A DNA stretch of 46,188 nt from JAJFFW01 sp038531315 (GCA_038531315.1 JBCBBT010000025.1:1-46188); one strand, 5' to 3'. Counted from the first letter of the stretch, positions 33,681 through 43,039 are shown. Program-made: numbers and translations. Notes: generated by a model from the sequence alone, not told the origin.

Positions 33681-35417
33681 ATGACCAACGTAACGCGCCG
33701 CAATGTCGTGGCGGCGGGGATCGCAGGCGCGGCCGCCGCATGCGCATCGACGCCGAAAATGACGCCGTTGACCGCTGTCGGCAAAACCGGCGGCGGGCTC
33801 TTTTCCCATGGCGTCGCAAGCGGCGATCCCGACGCTTCTTCAGTGGTGATCTGGACGCGCGTGACGCCGGAAAACGACGGCCCCGTACCGGTTGTCTGGC
33901 AAATTGCGAAAGACGAGAGTTTTTCAGAATTCGTCAGCACCGGCGAAAGCGTCACCGGCCCCGAGCGCGACTGGACCGTGAAGGAAATTGTCAGCGACCT
34001 CAATCCGGGCGAGACATATTTCTACCGGTTCGTTGTCGGCGGACCGGCGTCGATCGCCTATTCGCCGGTCGGACGCACCCGCACCCTGCCGCGCGGCGCG
34101 GTCGAGAAAGCGCGCTTTGCGGTCATTTCCTGTTCAAACTTCCCGTTCGGGTATTTCAACGTATACGACCTGATTGCGCGCCAGGAGGATATCGACGCCG
34201 TTATTCACCTCGGCGATTACATTTACGAATATGGTCCTGACGGATATGGCGGCGACGTCGGCGAAAAATTAGGCCGTCAGCATGCGCCCACGCGCGAAAT
34301 CATCAGCCTTGCCGATTACCGCATGCGCCATGCGCAATACAAATCCGACCCCTCGGCGCAGGCGATGCACAGCGCGCATCCGTTCATTGCGATTTGGGAC
34401 GATCATGAAACAACCAACAACTCGTGGAAAGACGGCGCGCAGAACCACCAGCCCGACAGGGAAGGCGCCTGGGAAGCCCGCAAGCGCGCGGCGTTACAAG
34501 CCTACTACGAGTGGATGCCGGTGCGCGATCCCGAGCCCGGAAAAACGCGCGACGCGCTCTTCCGGTCTTACTCTTATGGCGACCTTCTGACGCTGGCGGC
34601 GCTCGAAACGCGCCTGATGGCGCGGGCGCGGCAATTTGAGTATTCCGAAATCGTCCCGACACTGAACTCCCCGGAAGATATCGATCGGTTTCGAGACGAA
34701 ATTTTGTGGGATCAATCCCGCGAAATGATGGGCCAGCCGCAACTCGACTTTATCGACCGGTCGATGCGCCAGTCGGTCGACGCGGGCCAGCCATGGCGGC
34801 TGATCGCCAATCAGGTCATCATGGCTGAGGTGATCGCCCCCGATCTGACGCCGCATGTGTCTGAAGAAGATCTTGTCGAACTTGAAAAGCAGTGGGATCA
34901 GGCCCGCGCATTCGTTCAGTTTTCAAAGCTCGGCTTGCCGACAAACCTCGATGCCTGGGACGGCTATCCCGCAGCGCGCGAGCGTCTTTACGATGTCATT
35001 CGCAATAGCGGCGGCGGCGACGGCGTCGTTGTTCTAACCGGCGACACGCACACCTGGTGGGCGAATGATCTCGTGGCGAAGGACGGCGGCGCTGTCGGCG
35101 TTGAACTGGGCGTTAATTCCGTCACCTCGCCCTCGCCCTACGATCGCAGCTTTCTAGGCGGCAAAGGCGCCGAATATGCGCTCCTGACCAATCGCGACAA
35201 CAAGTCGGTGCGGTATCTTTCCGGGGAAAATCATGGGTTCATCGCCCTTGAAGTGACCCGCGACGCCGTCGACGCGCGCTTTATGGCCGTCGATACCGTC
35301 GAGACGCAATCTTACAACGCCTTCCAGCAGGCCGCGTTCAAGATCGAGAAAAAATCCGGCGCCGCGCAATTCGACGGAACGAAAGGATTGAGCTTTAAAG
35401 AGCGTTTCCTTTTCTAG
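33681..35417 (+). CDS. phoD: PhoD-like alkaline phosphatase/phosphodiesterase, Tat-exported
   Basis: A 578-residue PhoD-family metallophosphoesterase that releases phosphate from organic phosphoesters outside the cytoplasm. The N-terminus has twin Arg at 6-7 (TRRNVVAAGIAG) and a lipobox-like AAAAC with Cys21, so a Tat-dependent lipoprotein is likely. A PhoD N-terminal beta domain follows (FSHGVASGDPDASSVVIWTRV). The catalytic domain has VISCSNFPFG, AVIHLGDYIYEYG, IAIWDDHETTNNSW and VVVLTGDTHTWWANDL, the metal-binding set of the family. GGAGGA lies about 12 bases upstream of ATG 33681. No Pho box was recognised. Divergent from the amidohydrolase operon. Confidence 0.93.
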   Translation: MTNVTRRNVVAAGIAGAAAACASTPKMTPLTAVGKTGGGLFSHGVASGDPDASSVVIWTRVTPENDGPVPVVWQIAKDESFSEFVSTGESVTGPERDWTVKEIVSDLNPGETYFYRFVVGGPASIAYSPVGRTRTLPRGAVEKARFAVISCSNFPFGYFNVYDLIARQEDIDAVIHLGDYIYEYGPDGYGGDVGEKLGRQHAPTREIISLADYRMRHAQYKSDPSAQAMHSAHPFIAIWDDHETTNNSWKDGAQNHQPDREGAWEARKRAALQAYYEWMPVRDPEPGKTRDALFRSYSYGDLLTLAALETRLMARARQFEYSEIVPTLNSPEDIDRFRDEILWDQSREMMGQPQLDFIDRSMRQSVDAGQPWRLIANQVIMAEVIAPDLTPHVSEEDLVELEKQWDQARAFVQFSKLGLPTNLDAWDGYPAARERLYDVIRNSGGGDGVVVLTGDTHTWWANDLVAKDGGAVGVELGVNSVTSPSPYDRSFLGGKGAEYALLTNRDNKSVRYLSGENHGFIALEVTRDAVDARFMAVDTVETQSYNAFQQAAFKIEKKSGAAQFDGTKGLSFKERFLF

Positions 35418-35474
35418 AGGCGCTCTTAGAGTTTCGCGGCGACTTCGCGAACGCTCGCGCGGCGGGAGGGGACA

Positions 35475-36680
35475 GTGACCGCAGCACCGAAAACGGAACG
35501 ACATGAATCACTCGATGTCCTGAGGGGCGTCGCGATCCTGGGCATTTTTCCGGTCAACATCATCGGATTTGCGTTTCCGTGGACGGTTCTCAGTAACCCA
35601 AGCGTTTTTCCTGAAGCCTACGCCGCCGGAGCATTCTGGTGGCAAACCTCATTCGCGCTCTTCCAGTTCAAGTTTATTTCCCTTTTTTCAATGATGTTCG
35701 GGGCCGGGATCGCACTAATGCTCGGAATGGACGCCAACGCCGACAAAAAAGCGCTCCATCGCCGACGCATGTTCTGGCTGTTCATCATCGGCATGCTGCA
35801 TAATTATCTGATCTGGTATGGCGATATATTAGCGCCTTATGCCGTGGCGGGCTTGCTTGTCGCCGGCGCGCGCCATTGGGGGGGTGTCCGCCTGTTGGTC
35901 GTCGCCACAATTTTGATTGGCTTTAATTTCGCTCTTTTTATCCTGCAGGATATCGGTTTTCAGTCGCTGCCCGCTGACGAGCTAGCGGAAATCTCAATCG
36001 ACACCTGGGCCCCCACCCCGGAAAAACTTGAAGAATATCTCGCCGCCTATCGGAGCGGTTTTTTCGAACGATTGCCTTACACGGCCGAGAACGCCCTGCT
36101 TGCGCAAATGGTGCAAGGGATATTTTTGGCGCCGCGCACCATCGGCCTGATGATGATCGGCATGGCGCTATTCAAAACCGGATTCCTGACCTTGCGCTGG
36201 CGCGCCTCTCTTTACGCCGCCTTTGGTCTCGTATTCACGGCGGCGGGGCTGGCCGGGTCACTGTGGAGCGCCCGTCACGGCGATGCGGTCGGGTATGATT
36301 TGCTCAAAGTGTTCCCCGGTCAGGCGGTTCTCTATTGGGCCAGCCTTGTGCAGGCCTTCGGCTACGCATGCCTTGTGATGTTGATCTGCAAGGTCGCCTC
36401 CCTTGCCGTGATCCGAGCGCCCTTCGCCGCCGCCGGCAGAATGGCGCTGACTAACTACCTCGCCTCTTCGATCATCGGCATTACGATTTTTTACGGACCG
36501 CCGGGCGCTGGTTTTATCGGTCAAATGGCGTATGCGGATCTTGCCCTGATCGTCGCCGCCGTCTGGGTCGCAATCCCGGTCTGGTCGCCCCTGTGGCTGG
36601 CGGCTTTTCGCTTTGGGCCAGCGGAATGGCTCTGGCGATCGCTGACCTATGGGCGCGCGCAACCGCTGATGAAACGCTAA
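35475..36680 (+). CDS. DUF418 (YeiB-family) membrane protein
   Basis: A 401-residue polytopic inner-membrane protein. The N-terminal RHESLDVLRGVAILGIFPVNIIGFA is the family signature. Many hydrophobic helices follow, including SLFSMMFGAGIALML and MFWLFIIGMLHNYLIWYGDILAPYAVAGLLV. The C-terminal DUF418 domain has GRMALTNYLASSIIGITIFYGPPGAG and GPAEWLWRSLTYGRAQPL. Function of the family is not established. The start is GTG 35475 with GGGAGGGG upstream. It follows phoD by 57 bases and may be co-transcribed. Its last 4 bases overlap the convergent DJ-1/PfpI gene. Confidence 0.9.
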   Translation: MTAAPKTERHESLDVLRGVAILGIFPVNIIGFAFPWTVLSNPSVFPEAYAAGAFWWQTSFALFQFKFISLFSMMFGAGIALMLGMDANADKKALHRRRMFWLFIIGMLHNYLIWYGDILAPYAVAGLLVAGARHWGGVRLLVVATILIGFNFALFILQDIGFQSLPADELAEISIDTWAPTPEKLEEYLAAYRSGFFERLPYTAENALLAQMVQGIFLAPRTIGLMMIGMALFKTGFLTLRWRASLYAAFGLVFTAAGLAGSLWSARHGDAVGYDLLKVFPGQAVLYWASLVQAFGYACLVMLICKVASLAVIRAPFAAAGRMALTNYLASSIIGITIFYGPPGAGFIGQMAYADLALIVAAVWVAIPVWSPLWLAAFRFGPAEWLWRSLTYGRAQPLMKR

Positions 36681-37354
36681 GCGCCCGCCGCTTTCATTGC
36701 TTGCGTTAATTTGGCGGCGAACGCCTGCGAACGGTCGTCGTAGTAAGACCCAACGCGGCGCGCGATGTCCGGCGGCGCCGAATGCGGCGCGCCTGCGTTA
36801 AATGGCGGCGCGGGATCGTATTCTAACCCCAGCTGCAAAGCCTTGGCGAAATCTTCACCGGCAATGGCGGCCGTCAGATCAAATGCAAAATCGATCCCCG
36901 CCGTCACGCCGCCGCCCGTCATGATAGCGCCGTCGCGCACGACACGTTCGCGGACTGGCATTGCGCCGACAATGCCCAGAAAGTCATGATAGGCCCAATG
37001 CGTCGTCGCCCGTTTTCCGTGAAGAATGCCAGCGACGCCCAACAGAAATGCGCCGGTGCAAACCGATGTGCAGTATTTTGCGCCGAGCGCCTGATCACGG
37101 ATAAATCCCACGGTCGGCGCGTCGGCGACCGCATCGGCGACGCCGAAACCGCCGGGCACGCATATAATATCGGCCTGCGGACAATCGTCGAATGTCGCCG
37201 TGGGATTGATGGTCATAACGCTGTCAGTCGCCACCGGCGCCATGGATTTGGCGGCCAGAACGCAGTGCGCGCCTTTCAATCGCGACAGGACCTGCAACGG
37301 TCCTGTGAAATCCAGTTGGGTGAGATCGGGAAAAAGAACGAAAACGATTTTCAT
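36677..37354 (-). CDS. DJ-1/PfpI family protein (isonitrile hydratase-like)
   Basis: A 225-residue class-I-glutamine-amidotransferase-like protein. The nucleophile elbow has Cys99 (KYCTSVCTGAFLLGVAGILHGKRATTHW), and Asp15 lies in the N-terminal LTQLDFTGPLQVL. This layout resembles bacterial isonitrile hydratases, which turn isonitriles into N-substituted formamides. Closely similar sequences include transcription-factor-like and protease-like proteins, so the exact reaction is uncertain. GGGG lies 8 bases upstream of ATG 37354. The 155-base gap upstream, towards the MaoC gene, shows no clear motif. Confidence 0.85.
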   Translation of the reverse strand: MKIVFVLFPDLTQLDFTGPLQVLSRLKGAHCVLAAKSMAPVATDSVMTINPTATFDDCPQADIICVPGGFGVADAVADAPTVGFIRDQALGAKYCTSVCTGAFLLGVAGILHGKRATTHWAYHDFLGIVGAMPVRERVVRDGAIMTGGGVTAGIDFAFDLTAAIAGEDFAKALQLGLEYDPAPPFNAGAPHSAPPDIARRVGSYYDDRSQAFAAKLTQAMKAAGA

Positions 37355-37509
37355 GGAGATAACCCCAATAGACGCCGCACTGGAGACTTGTTCGCGTCGG
37401 CGCCGCCGTCATTGGATATGAATTGCGGCGCGCCCTCGCGGCTGTCAACGCTTGCAGGCGCGCCGCGAAAACCGCGCACGACAAAACTGCATACGATTAC
37501 GAGCGCCGT

Positions 37510-37965
37510 CTAAACGAACTGCATGGAGAGCCACTCAGCGACCAGCGCCGGCTTTTCCTCACCTTCGATTTCGACCTTGACGGCATATTTGAAGGTCCAC
37601 TGGCCGGGCGCTTTTTCATCGGCGCTCATGAGCGTGAAGTGCGCACGCACATTCTTGCCCGACCGTACGGGCGCGACGAACCGCACTTTTTCAAAGCCGT
37701 AATTGACGCCCATTTTGACGCCTTCGACGGCAAGAACGCAGCCCGCCGCCAATTTCGACAGGAGCGACAACGTCAAAAACCCGTGCGCAACGGAGCCGCC
37801 AAAGGGCGTTTTGGCGGCGGCTTCCGGGTCAACATGAATAAACTGATGGTCCTCGGTAACGTCCGCAAACTGATTGATCCGCTCCTGATCAACCAACAGC
37901 CAGTCGGATACGCCGGTCTGTTTGCCGACATAGTCTTTCAGATCTTCGGGCTTCACAGGCGACAT
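37510..37965 (-). CDS. MaoC-like dehydratase
   Basis: A 151-residue hot-dog-fold (R)-specific enoyl-CoA hydratase-type protein. The hydratase motif is present: FADVTEDHQFIHVDPEAAAKTPFGGSVAHG near 34-63, with catalytic Asp and His in DHQFIH and the conserved FGG..AHG. The end, KVEIEGEEKPALVAEWLSM, is typical. It would hydrate the enoyl-CoA made by the acyl-CoA dehydrogenases encoded upstream. ATG 37965 has AAGG 8 bases upstream; an in-frame TTG at 37980 is less likely. Last gene of the leftward acyl-CoA operon, 26 bases after the dehydrogenase gene. Confidence 0.92.
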   Translation of the reverse strand: MSPVKPEDLKDYVGKQTGVSDWLLVDQERINQFADVTEDHQFIHVDPEAAAKTPFGGSVAHGFLTLSLLSKLAAGCVLAVEGVKMGVNYGFEKVRFVAPVRSGKNVRAHFTLMSADEKAPGQWTFKYAVKVEIEGEEKPALVAEWLSMQFV

Positions 37966-37991
37966 GATAAGACCTTTCAAGACCGGTGTTC

Positions 37992-39131
37992 TTAATAGCC
38001 GCGCATGCGCGCGAGCACGTCAGCATGATAAGCGCTGTCGCCGAACATTTCCTGCGCGACGCGGATGCGTTTCATATAAAAACCGATATCGTATTCATCG
38101 GTCATGCCGATACCGCCATGCATCTGGACGGCTTCCTGGCTGGCGAGCTTTGCGACCTCGCCGGCTTTTGCCTTTGCGAGCGCGCATGTTGCGGCGGCCA
38201 TGCCAAATGACTGGTCAAGGTCCTGCAACGCTTTCAGGACCACCGACTTGACGAGCTCAAGTTCCGAATAAAGATGCGCCGCGCGATGTTGCAGGGCCTG
38301 AAAGGTCCCGATAACGCGGCCAAATTGCTTGCGTTCCTTCAGATAGGAGACCGTCGTTTCAAAAGCCTGCTGGCTGGCGCCGGAAAGTTCCGCCGCGAGG
38401 CCGGCGCGGCCCGCGCTCAAAACGCCTTCAAGCGCCTGATGGCCGCCGTCGACCTCGCCGATGACGTCGTCGCCTGTCGCATCGACATTGTCGAAGGTAA
38501 GCCGCGCTGCGTTGCGGCTATCGACCATGATCGTGCGCTCTTTCGAAAGTCCGTTCGACTTGGCGTCGACCATGAAAAGCGTGAGGCCGTCGGTTTCGCC
38601 CGGCGCGCCGGCGGTCCTGGCCGCGACGATCACCTTGTCGGCAATGTGACCGTCGGCGACGAAAGTCTTGTCGCCGTTCAATTTAAAGGCGTTGCCAGAT
38701 TTTTCCGCCATCAACGCCGTCTTCGCGGGCGCATGTTTCGAGCCCTCATCTACGGCGAGCGTTGCGATGAGGTGGCCGGCCGAAATTTGCGGCAGATGTT
38801 CTTGTTTCTGCGCATCACTGCCGAATTTTTTCAGCGCGGTCGCGGCGAGAATCGACGTCGAGAGGAACGGCGAGGCCGTCAGGGTGCGGCCCATTTCTTC
38901 GGCAAGCACGCCCGCGCCGACAAAACCGAACTCGGAGCCGCCATATTGTTCGTCAACGAGAATACCGGCCCATCCCATTTCCGCCATTTCTTTCCAAAGA
39001 CCGCGGTCGAAGCCTGTCGGATCGTTCTCGTCCCGCAATTTGCGTAACGCAGAAACCGGCGCTTTTTCATCGAGAAATCCGCGCGCCGCATCGCGCAGCA
39101 TTTCCTGTTCTTCGGTGAGGACGAGGGGCAT
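37992..39131 (-). CDS. Acyl-CoA dehydrogenase-family protein without the usual catalytic-Glu segment
   Basis: A 379-residue flavoprotein-fold protein with all three acyl-CoA dehydrogenase domains: N-terminal helical (LTEEQEMLRDAARGFLDEKAP), middle beta (LNGDKTFVADGHIADKVIVAAR) and C-terminal helical (LKERKQFGRVIGTFQALQHRAAHLYSELE). Near the end it has VQMHGGIGMTDEYDIGFYMKRIRVAQEMFGDSAYHAD. In place of the usual IxEGTxEIQ that carries the catalytic base there is EMFGDSAYH. Such proteins often pair with a second dehydrogenase in heterotetramers, as in steroid side-chain degradation. The partner candidate is encoded at 39828-41033. ATG 39131 is the natural start. Substrate unknown. Confidence 0.88.
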   Translation of the reverse strand: MPLVLTEEQEMLRDAARGFLDEKAPVSALRKLRDENDPTGFDRGLWKEMAEMGWAGILVDEQYGGSEFGFVGAGVLAEEMGRTLTASPFLSTSILAATALKKFGSDAQKQEHLPQISAGHLIATLAVDEGSKHAPAKTALMAEKSGNAFKLNGDKTFVADGHIADKVIVAARTAGAPGETDGLTLFMVDAKSNGLSKERTIMVDSRNAARLTFDNVDATGDDVIGEVDGGHQALEGVLSAGRAGLAAELSGASQQAFETTVSYLKERKQFGRVIGTFQALQHRAAHLYSELELVKSVVLKALQDLDQSFGMAAATCALAKAKAGEVAKLASQEAVQMHGGIGMTDEYDIGFYMKRIRVAQEMFGDSAYHADVLARMRGY

Positions 39132-39173
39132 TTTTTAATACCTGTTCTAAAGATGATGTGGTGTTGTCGCCAG

Positions 39174-39776
39174 TCAGCTGATTTGCCTACCCGGCTCGTG
39201 AACATAATCGATGTTAAATGATATGGCGATGCGCGGAATATCAATTTCCCCTTGGGGCTCAACCCTGTGATTCAGCCAAGACGGCCACATCAACAGGTCT
39301 CCGGGATCGGGTTTGTATTCAAACAGCATTTGTTTGACGTCTATGGTATCGTGCATCGTATGGTTCATCCATGGCGCTTCCAGAAGGATTGATGCGCTTT
39401 TGGTAGAAGTCATTGGATAATAGGTGCCAGACACGAGAGATCGTCCGTGAAAGTGCGAGCTATGCTGATCGTGCCGCCTGTAAACGCTGCACCAATAATC
39501 GATATTATGGCCGCCGCCAATAGCGAATGGCTGTCGATCAGTACGCTTCACAAACTCATCGCTCGCCGCTTTCAAATCGGCCTCGAATTGCTCGCGGGCG
39601 GGCATGTTTTGAATAAACTCGTTATTGACTTCCGGGTTGGCATAAGTCGTATAACTCCCAGCCTTCTGAGTCATTGCGATACAGTGCTCAGCAATTTCGC
39701 GGTGTGGAAGACCGAGTATGAGTCGCAATACGTCAACCCTGAAAAGACCTAAATGTTTGAAGTCCTGAATTGACAT
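39174..39776 (-). CDS. 2OG-Fe(II) oxygenase-like protein (TIGR02466 / 2OG-FeII_Oxy_5 type)
   Basis: A 200-residue protein. The C-terminal half has the double-stranded beta-helix pattern: HSSHFHGRSLVSGTYYP with candidate iron ligands His108 or His110, GDLLMWPSWLNHRVEP with His170, and PRIAISFNIDY with Arg182 for 2-oxoglutarate. This matches the small 2OG-FeII_Oxy_5 family, whose substrates are mostly unknown. The N-terminus (SIQDFKHLGLFRVDVLRL) is not recognised. ATG 39776 is chosen over an in-frame TTG at 39791. Hand-counted GC is 124 of 240 bases in four lines of the gene (about 52%) against 37 of 60 in a line of the neighbouring dehydrogenase, which suggests recent acquisition. It lies between two acyl-CoA dehydrogenase genes. 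Confidence 0.8.
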   Translation of the reverse strand: MSIQDFKHLGLFRVDVLRLILGLPHREIAEHCIAMTQKAGSYTTYANPEVNNEFIQNMPAREQFEADLKAASDEFVKRTDRQPFAIGGGHNIDYWCSVYRRHDQHSSHFHGRSLVSGTYYPMTSTKSASILLEAPWMNHTMHDTIDVKQMLFEYKPDPGDLLMWPSWLNHRVEPQGEIDIPRIAISFNIDYVHEPGRQIS

Positions 39777-39827
39777 AGAAGCTCTGGCCAAGAGAAATTT
39801 TTGACTGTCTTTCTCGTTTCACGCGCC

Positions 39828-41033
39828 TTACGCGTCAGGCAATTCCAGAACGCGCTTTGCGATAATATTCAACTGCACTTCCGACGTACCGCCTTCGATG
39901 GAGTTCGCTTTGGTGCGTAGCCAACTCTTGGCGAGCTTGCCGTCTTTGGAGCGCTCACCCTCCCACTCAAGCGCGTCGGCGCCGCCGGAGTCCATGGCGA
40001 GTTCATACCGGCGCTTGTTAAACTCTGTGCCGTAATATTTGAGCATTGAGGATTTGGCGCCGGTGCCCTGCCCCGCTTTCGCCTCATCTTTCATGCGCTC
40101 CATGGTCAACAGGAACGACCAGCCGTCAATATCGGCCTGGGCCACCTTGCCGCGCAGGATCGGATCGGCGAGCCGGCCATTTTCATCAAGGCCGATCGAT
40201 TGCGCCGCGATCTCGCCGACGCCGCGACCGCCGAGGAGGCCGCCGCCGCCGCCGCCGATCATTTCGCGCTCATGGGTGAGAAGATATTTCGCAACATCCC
40301 ATCCCCGGTTTTCTTCGCCGACAATCGCCGAGACGCCCGGCGCATGTTCTTTCGGCGCCGTCGCATCGTCGAAGAATGTTTCACAGAAAGGCGATTTCCC
40401 GGAAATCAGCTTGATCGGTTTGGTTGAAACGCCGGGTTGATCCATATCGACGAGAATAAAGCTGATGCCGTTATGCTTGCTGGCCTTCGGATCGGTCCGC
40501 ACCAGAACGAAAATCCAATCCGATTCGTCCGCATAGGACGTCCAGACTTTTTGACCGTTGATCAGCCAGCTATCGCCCTGATCTTCGCATTTGCAGGCGA
40601 GCGAGGCGAGATCAGACCCTGCATTCGGCTCTGAATAGCCCTGGCACCATCGGATTTCACCGCGCACGATGGGTGGGAGAAAATGGGCTTTTTGCTCATG
40701 CGTGCCATATTTTAACAGCGCCGGGCCAAGCATCCAGATGCCGAAACTTTCAAGCGGCGAGCGCGCGTTAATCCGCTTCATTTCCGCTTTGAGGATTTTA
40801 ACTTCCTCGCGCGACAGTCCGCCGCCGCCATATTCCGACGGCCATGTCGGCACGGTCCAGCCTTTCGCCGCCATGCGCTCCAACCAGACGCGCTGCGCCT
40901 CCGATTTAAACGTCCACTTCTTGCCGCCCCAGCAAATATCGTCTTCGCCGTGCACAGGCTCGCGCATTTCCGGCGGGCAGTTTTCTTCCAGCCACGCGCG
41001 TGTTTCATTCCGGAACGTTTCGAGGTCGGCCAT
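39828..41033 (-). CDS. Acyl-CoA dehydrogenase
   Basis: A 401-residue flavoenzyme introducing an alpha-beta double bond into an acyl-CoA. The N-terminal domain has ETRAWLEENCPPEMREP and PTWPSEYGGGGLSREE. The flavin-binding middle has IRWCQGYSEPNAGSDLASL and WLINGQKVWTSYADESDWIFVLVRT. A glycine-rich insertion (GGGGGGLLGGRGVGE) precedes the C-terminal helices. The end has the catalytic segment NSIEGGTSEVQLNIIAKRVL with the expected Glu. The ...WTSYA and EGGTSEVQ pattern resembles FadE-type dehydrogenases of steroid or branched substrates. AGGAG lies 7 bases upstream of ATG 41033. Probably partners the 379-residue paralog downstream. Confidence 0.92.
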   Translation of the reverse strand: MADLETFRNETRAWLEENCPPEMREPVHGEDDICWGGKKWTFKSEAQRVWLERMAAKGWTVPTWPSEYGGGGLSREEVKILKAEMKRINARSPLESFGIWMLGPALLKYGTHEQKAHFLPPIVRGEIRWCQGYSEPNAGSDLASLACKCEDQGDSWLINGQKVWTSYADESDWIFVLVRTDPKASKHNGISFILVDMDQPGVSTKPIKLISGKSPFCETFFDDATAPKEHAPGVSAIVGEENRGWDVAKYLLTHEREMIGGGGGGLLGGRGVGEIAAQSIGLDENGRLADPILRGKVAQADIDGWSFLLTMERMKDEAKAGQGTGAKSSMLKYYGTEFNKRRYELAMDSGGADALEWEGERSKDGKLAKSWLRTKANSIEGGTSEVQLNIIAKRVLELPDA

Positions 41034-41149
41034 GGGGCGCTCCTGTCTGTCTGATCAAAATGACGCCGCTACCTTCACCGGCGCGCCGCCAGACCGCAAC
41101 GCTTTTTGGCAGCTGGAGAAGGCGCAAATCCGCGCAGCATTCGGCAGGT

Positions 41150-42886
41150 TTATGCGCTGAGCGCCGGCGGGTGGAGGAGCGCCATTTTGCGCACGGAGAT
41201 CTTGTCGATTTTCGCCGTGCCAAGCCGCGGCAGCGGCCCCGGCGATATCCAGATACGCTCCGGGGTTTTGAAACCGGCAAGGACGCCGGAAAGCTGTGCG
41301 CGCAACTCCGCCGGGTCCAGCGTCACACCATTCTTCGGCAAAACAACAAGACCGACGCGCTCGCCGAGCACATCGTCCGGCACAGAAAAGACGCACGCTT
41401 CCGCAACGCCCTCCTGCGCGTAAACAGCGGCCTCAACCTCAAGACAGGAAATATTCTCCCCGCCCCTGATGATCAGGTCTTTGATCCGATCGACAATATA
41501 AACAAACCCGTCGCTGTCGGTCTTGCCAAGGTCGCCGGTCTTGAACCATCCGTCATCGGTCAACGCTTCGTTGGTGGCGTCCGGCTTATTGAGGTAACAG
41601 CGAAAATTCGCAGGGCTTCGTATCCAGATCTCGCCGACCTCGCCCGCGGGCAACGCTTCGCCATTGTCGTCGGCAATGCGAATATCGGTCAGCGGCGGTA
41701 CGGGGCGGCCCGTTGAGTCAGGCCTCTCCTGATAATCGTGGCGCGAGATCACGCAGCCCATGGCGTTGGTTTCCGACAATCCGTAGCCGGATGAGGGATT
41801 GGCGTGCTGGAAGGCTTTTTTCAGCTTACGGACATGATCGGCCGGACGTTTGGCGCCGCCGGACCCGATATCGAGAAGGCTCGGCATGCCGCCTTCTCCC
41901 GCCGCGTCGATGAGTTCAAAGGACTGGCTTGGAACGCCGACGAAATTTGTCAGCTTTTCCCGGTTGATGATTTCGACCGCTTCATTGGGGTCCCATTTGT
42001 AGACCATGGCAATCCGCCGGCCGACCAGAAAGGACAACATGAAGATCGAATGCGAGCCTGTAACGTGAAACAGCGGAACGCCGAGGAGAATGCCGGCGTT
42101 TTCGCCAAACGGGCTTTTGCCGTCGAGTTCTTTCAGGACCGCGCCGACAAAGCTCCAGGACATAATGGCGTTAACGCAGCCGCGATGGGTCAGGACGACC
42201 CCCTTCGGCGAGCCCGTCGATCCGGACGTGTAGACGATACAGAAATCGTCATCCGGCTGCGTGCCCGGCTCGGGCGGCGTGTCGGTTTCAGACTTTTCTA
42301 GCAGCGCATCGAGGCGGTGGTCGGCGCCGTCGCCATCCTCGCGCGCCAGGATCAGCGTCAGGCCCAGCGCGTCCTTGAACGGCGCCACATACGAAAGCCG
42401 GCGCGCGTCGCAGATCACCGTTTTCGCCCCGCTGTCTTCGAGCGCATATTTCAGCTCATCGCCCTTCCACCAGGCGTTCAATGGAACAATGACCGCGCCG
42501 AGCGCTGTCAACGCCATGTAGCTCAGGCACCATTCCGGATAATTGCGCATGGCGATGGCGACGCGGTCGCCGGGCCGGACGCCCAATTCATCCGAAAAAG
42601 CATGCGCGAGGCGGCATGCGCGCGACCACATGTCCTTAAAGCTGTAGCGCTCCTCGCCATATATCAGGCAATCCTTGTCGCCATGGGTCGCCGCGGCGAG
42701 CCCAAATAGGCCCGCAACGCTCGCCGGCGCATTTTCAAAGACCCGATAGGTGTTGCCCCGAATTTCCGCCTCGCCCACCTTGAAGCGCGGATCCTGCATC
42801 AGCAATTTCATCGCGGCCGCCGCCGCTTCCGGCGAGGCGGCGCTTTTTGCGGTGGTGGCCGGTGACGGTGTAGCCGCTTGTGACAT
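41150..42886 (-). CDS. Acyl-CoA synthetase (class I adenylate-forming ligase)
   Basis: A 578-residue ATP-dependent ligase that activates a carboxylic acid as its CoA thioester. The P-loop motif is YTSGSTGSPKGVVLTH. GYGLSETNAMG is the A5-type motif, followed by DDGWFKTGDLGKTDSDGFVYIVDRIKDLIIRGGENIS, which contains the hinge region. The final catalytic Lys is in LPRLGTAKIDK. The first 35 residues are Ala/Pro/Ser-rich. ATG 42886 has GGAGAGAGA directly upstream; an upstream in-frame extension is rejected. It is the first gene of the acyl-CoA operon, so it probably activates the pathway substrate. Substrate type (fatty, aromatic or steroid acid) cannot be read from the sequence. Confidence 0.92.
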   Translation of the reverse strand: MSQAATPSPATTAKSAASPEAAAAAMKLLMQDPRFKVGEAEIRGNTYRVFENAPASVAGLFGLAAATHGDKDCLIYGEERYSFKDMWSRACRLAHAFSDELGVRPGDRVAIAMRNYPEWCLSYMALTALGAVIVPLNAWWKGDELKYALEDSGAKTVICDARRLSYVAPFKDALGLTLILAREDGDGADHRLDALLEKSETDTPPEPGTQPDDDFCIVYTSGSTGSPKGVVLTHRGCVNAIMSWSFVGAVLKELDGKSPFGENAGILLGVPLFHVTGSHSIFMLSFLVGRRIAMVYKWDPNEAVEIINREKLTNFVGVPSQSFELIDAAGEGGMPSLLDIGSGGAKRPADHVRKLKKAFQHANPSSGYGLSETNAMGCVISRHDYQERPDSTGRPVPPLTDIRIADDNGEALPAGEVGEIWIRSPANFRCYLNKPDATNEALTDDGWFKTGDLGKTDSDGFVYIVDRIKDLIIRGGENISCLEVEAAVYAQEGVAEACVFSVPDDVLGERVGLVVLPKNGVTLDPAELRAQLSGVLAGFKTPERIWISPGPLPRLGTAKIDKISVRKMALLHPPALSA

Positions 42887-43039
42887 TCTCTCTCCAACTC
42901 CGTGCGATCGCGCGCATATTGACAGCGCAACCCTAATAGCCGAGGGGATGGCGCTTCGAAACCTTGCAGCGCAGCATAGCCGCCCGCCCGTCAAAAATCG
43001 CACCCTTCGATTTTCAAGATCGCTCGAATTGAGGAAGCC

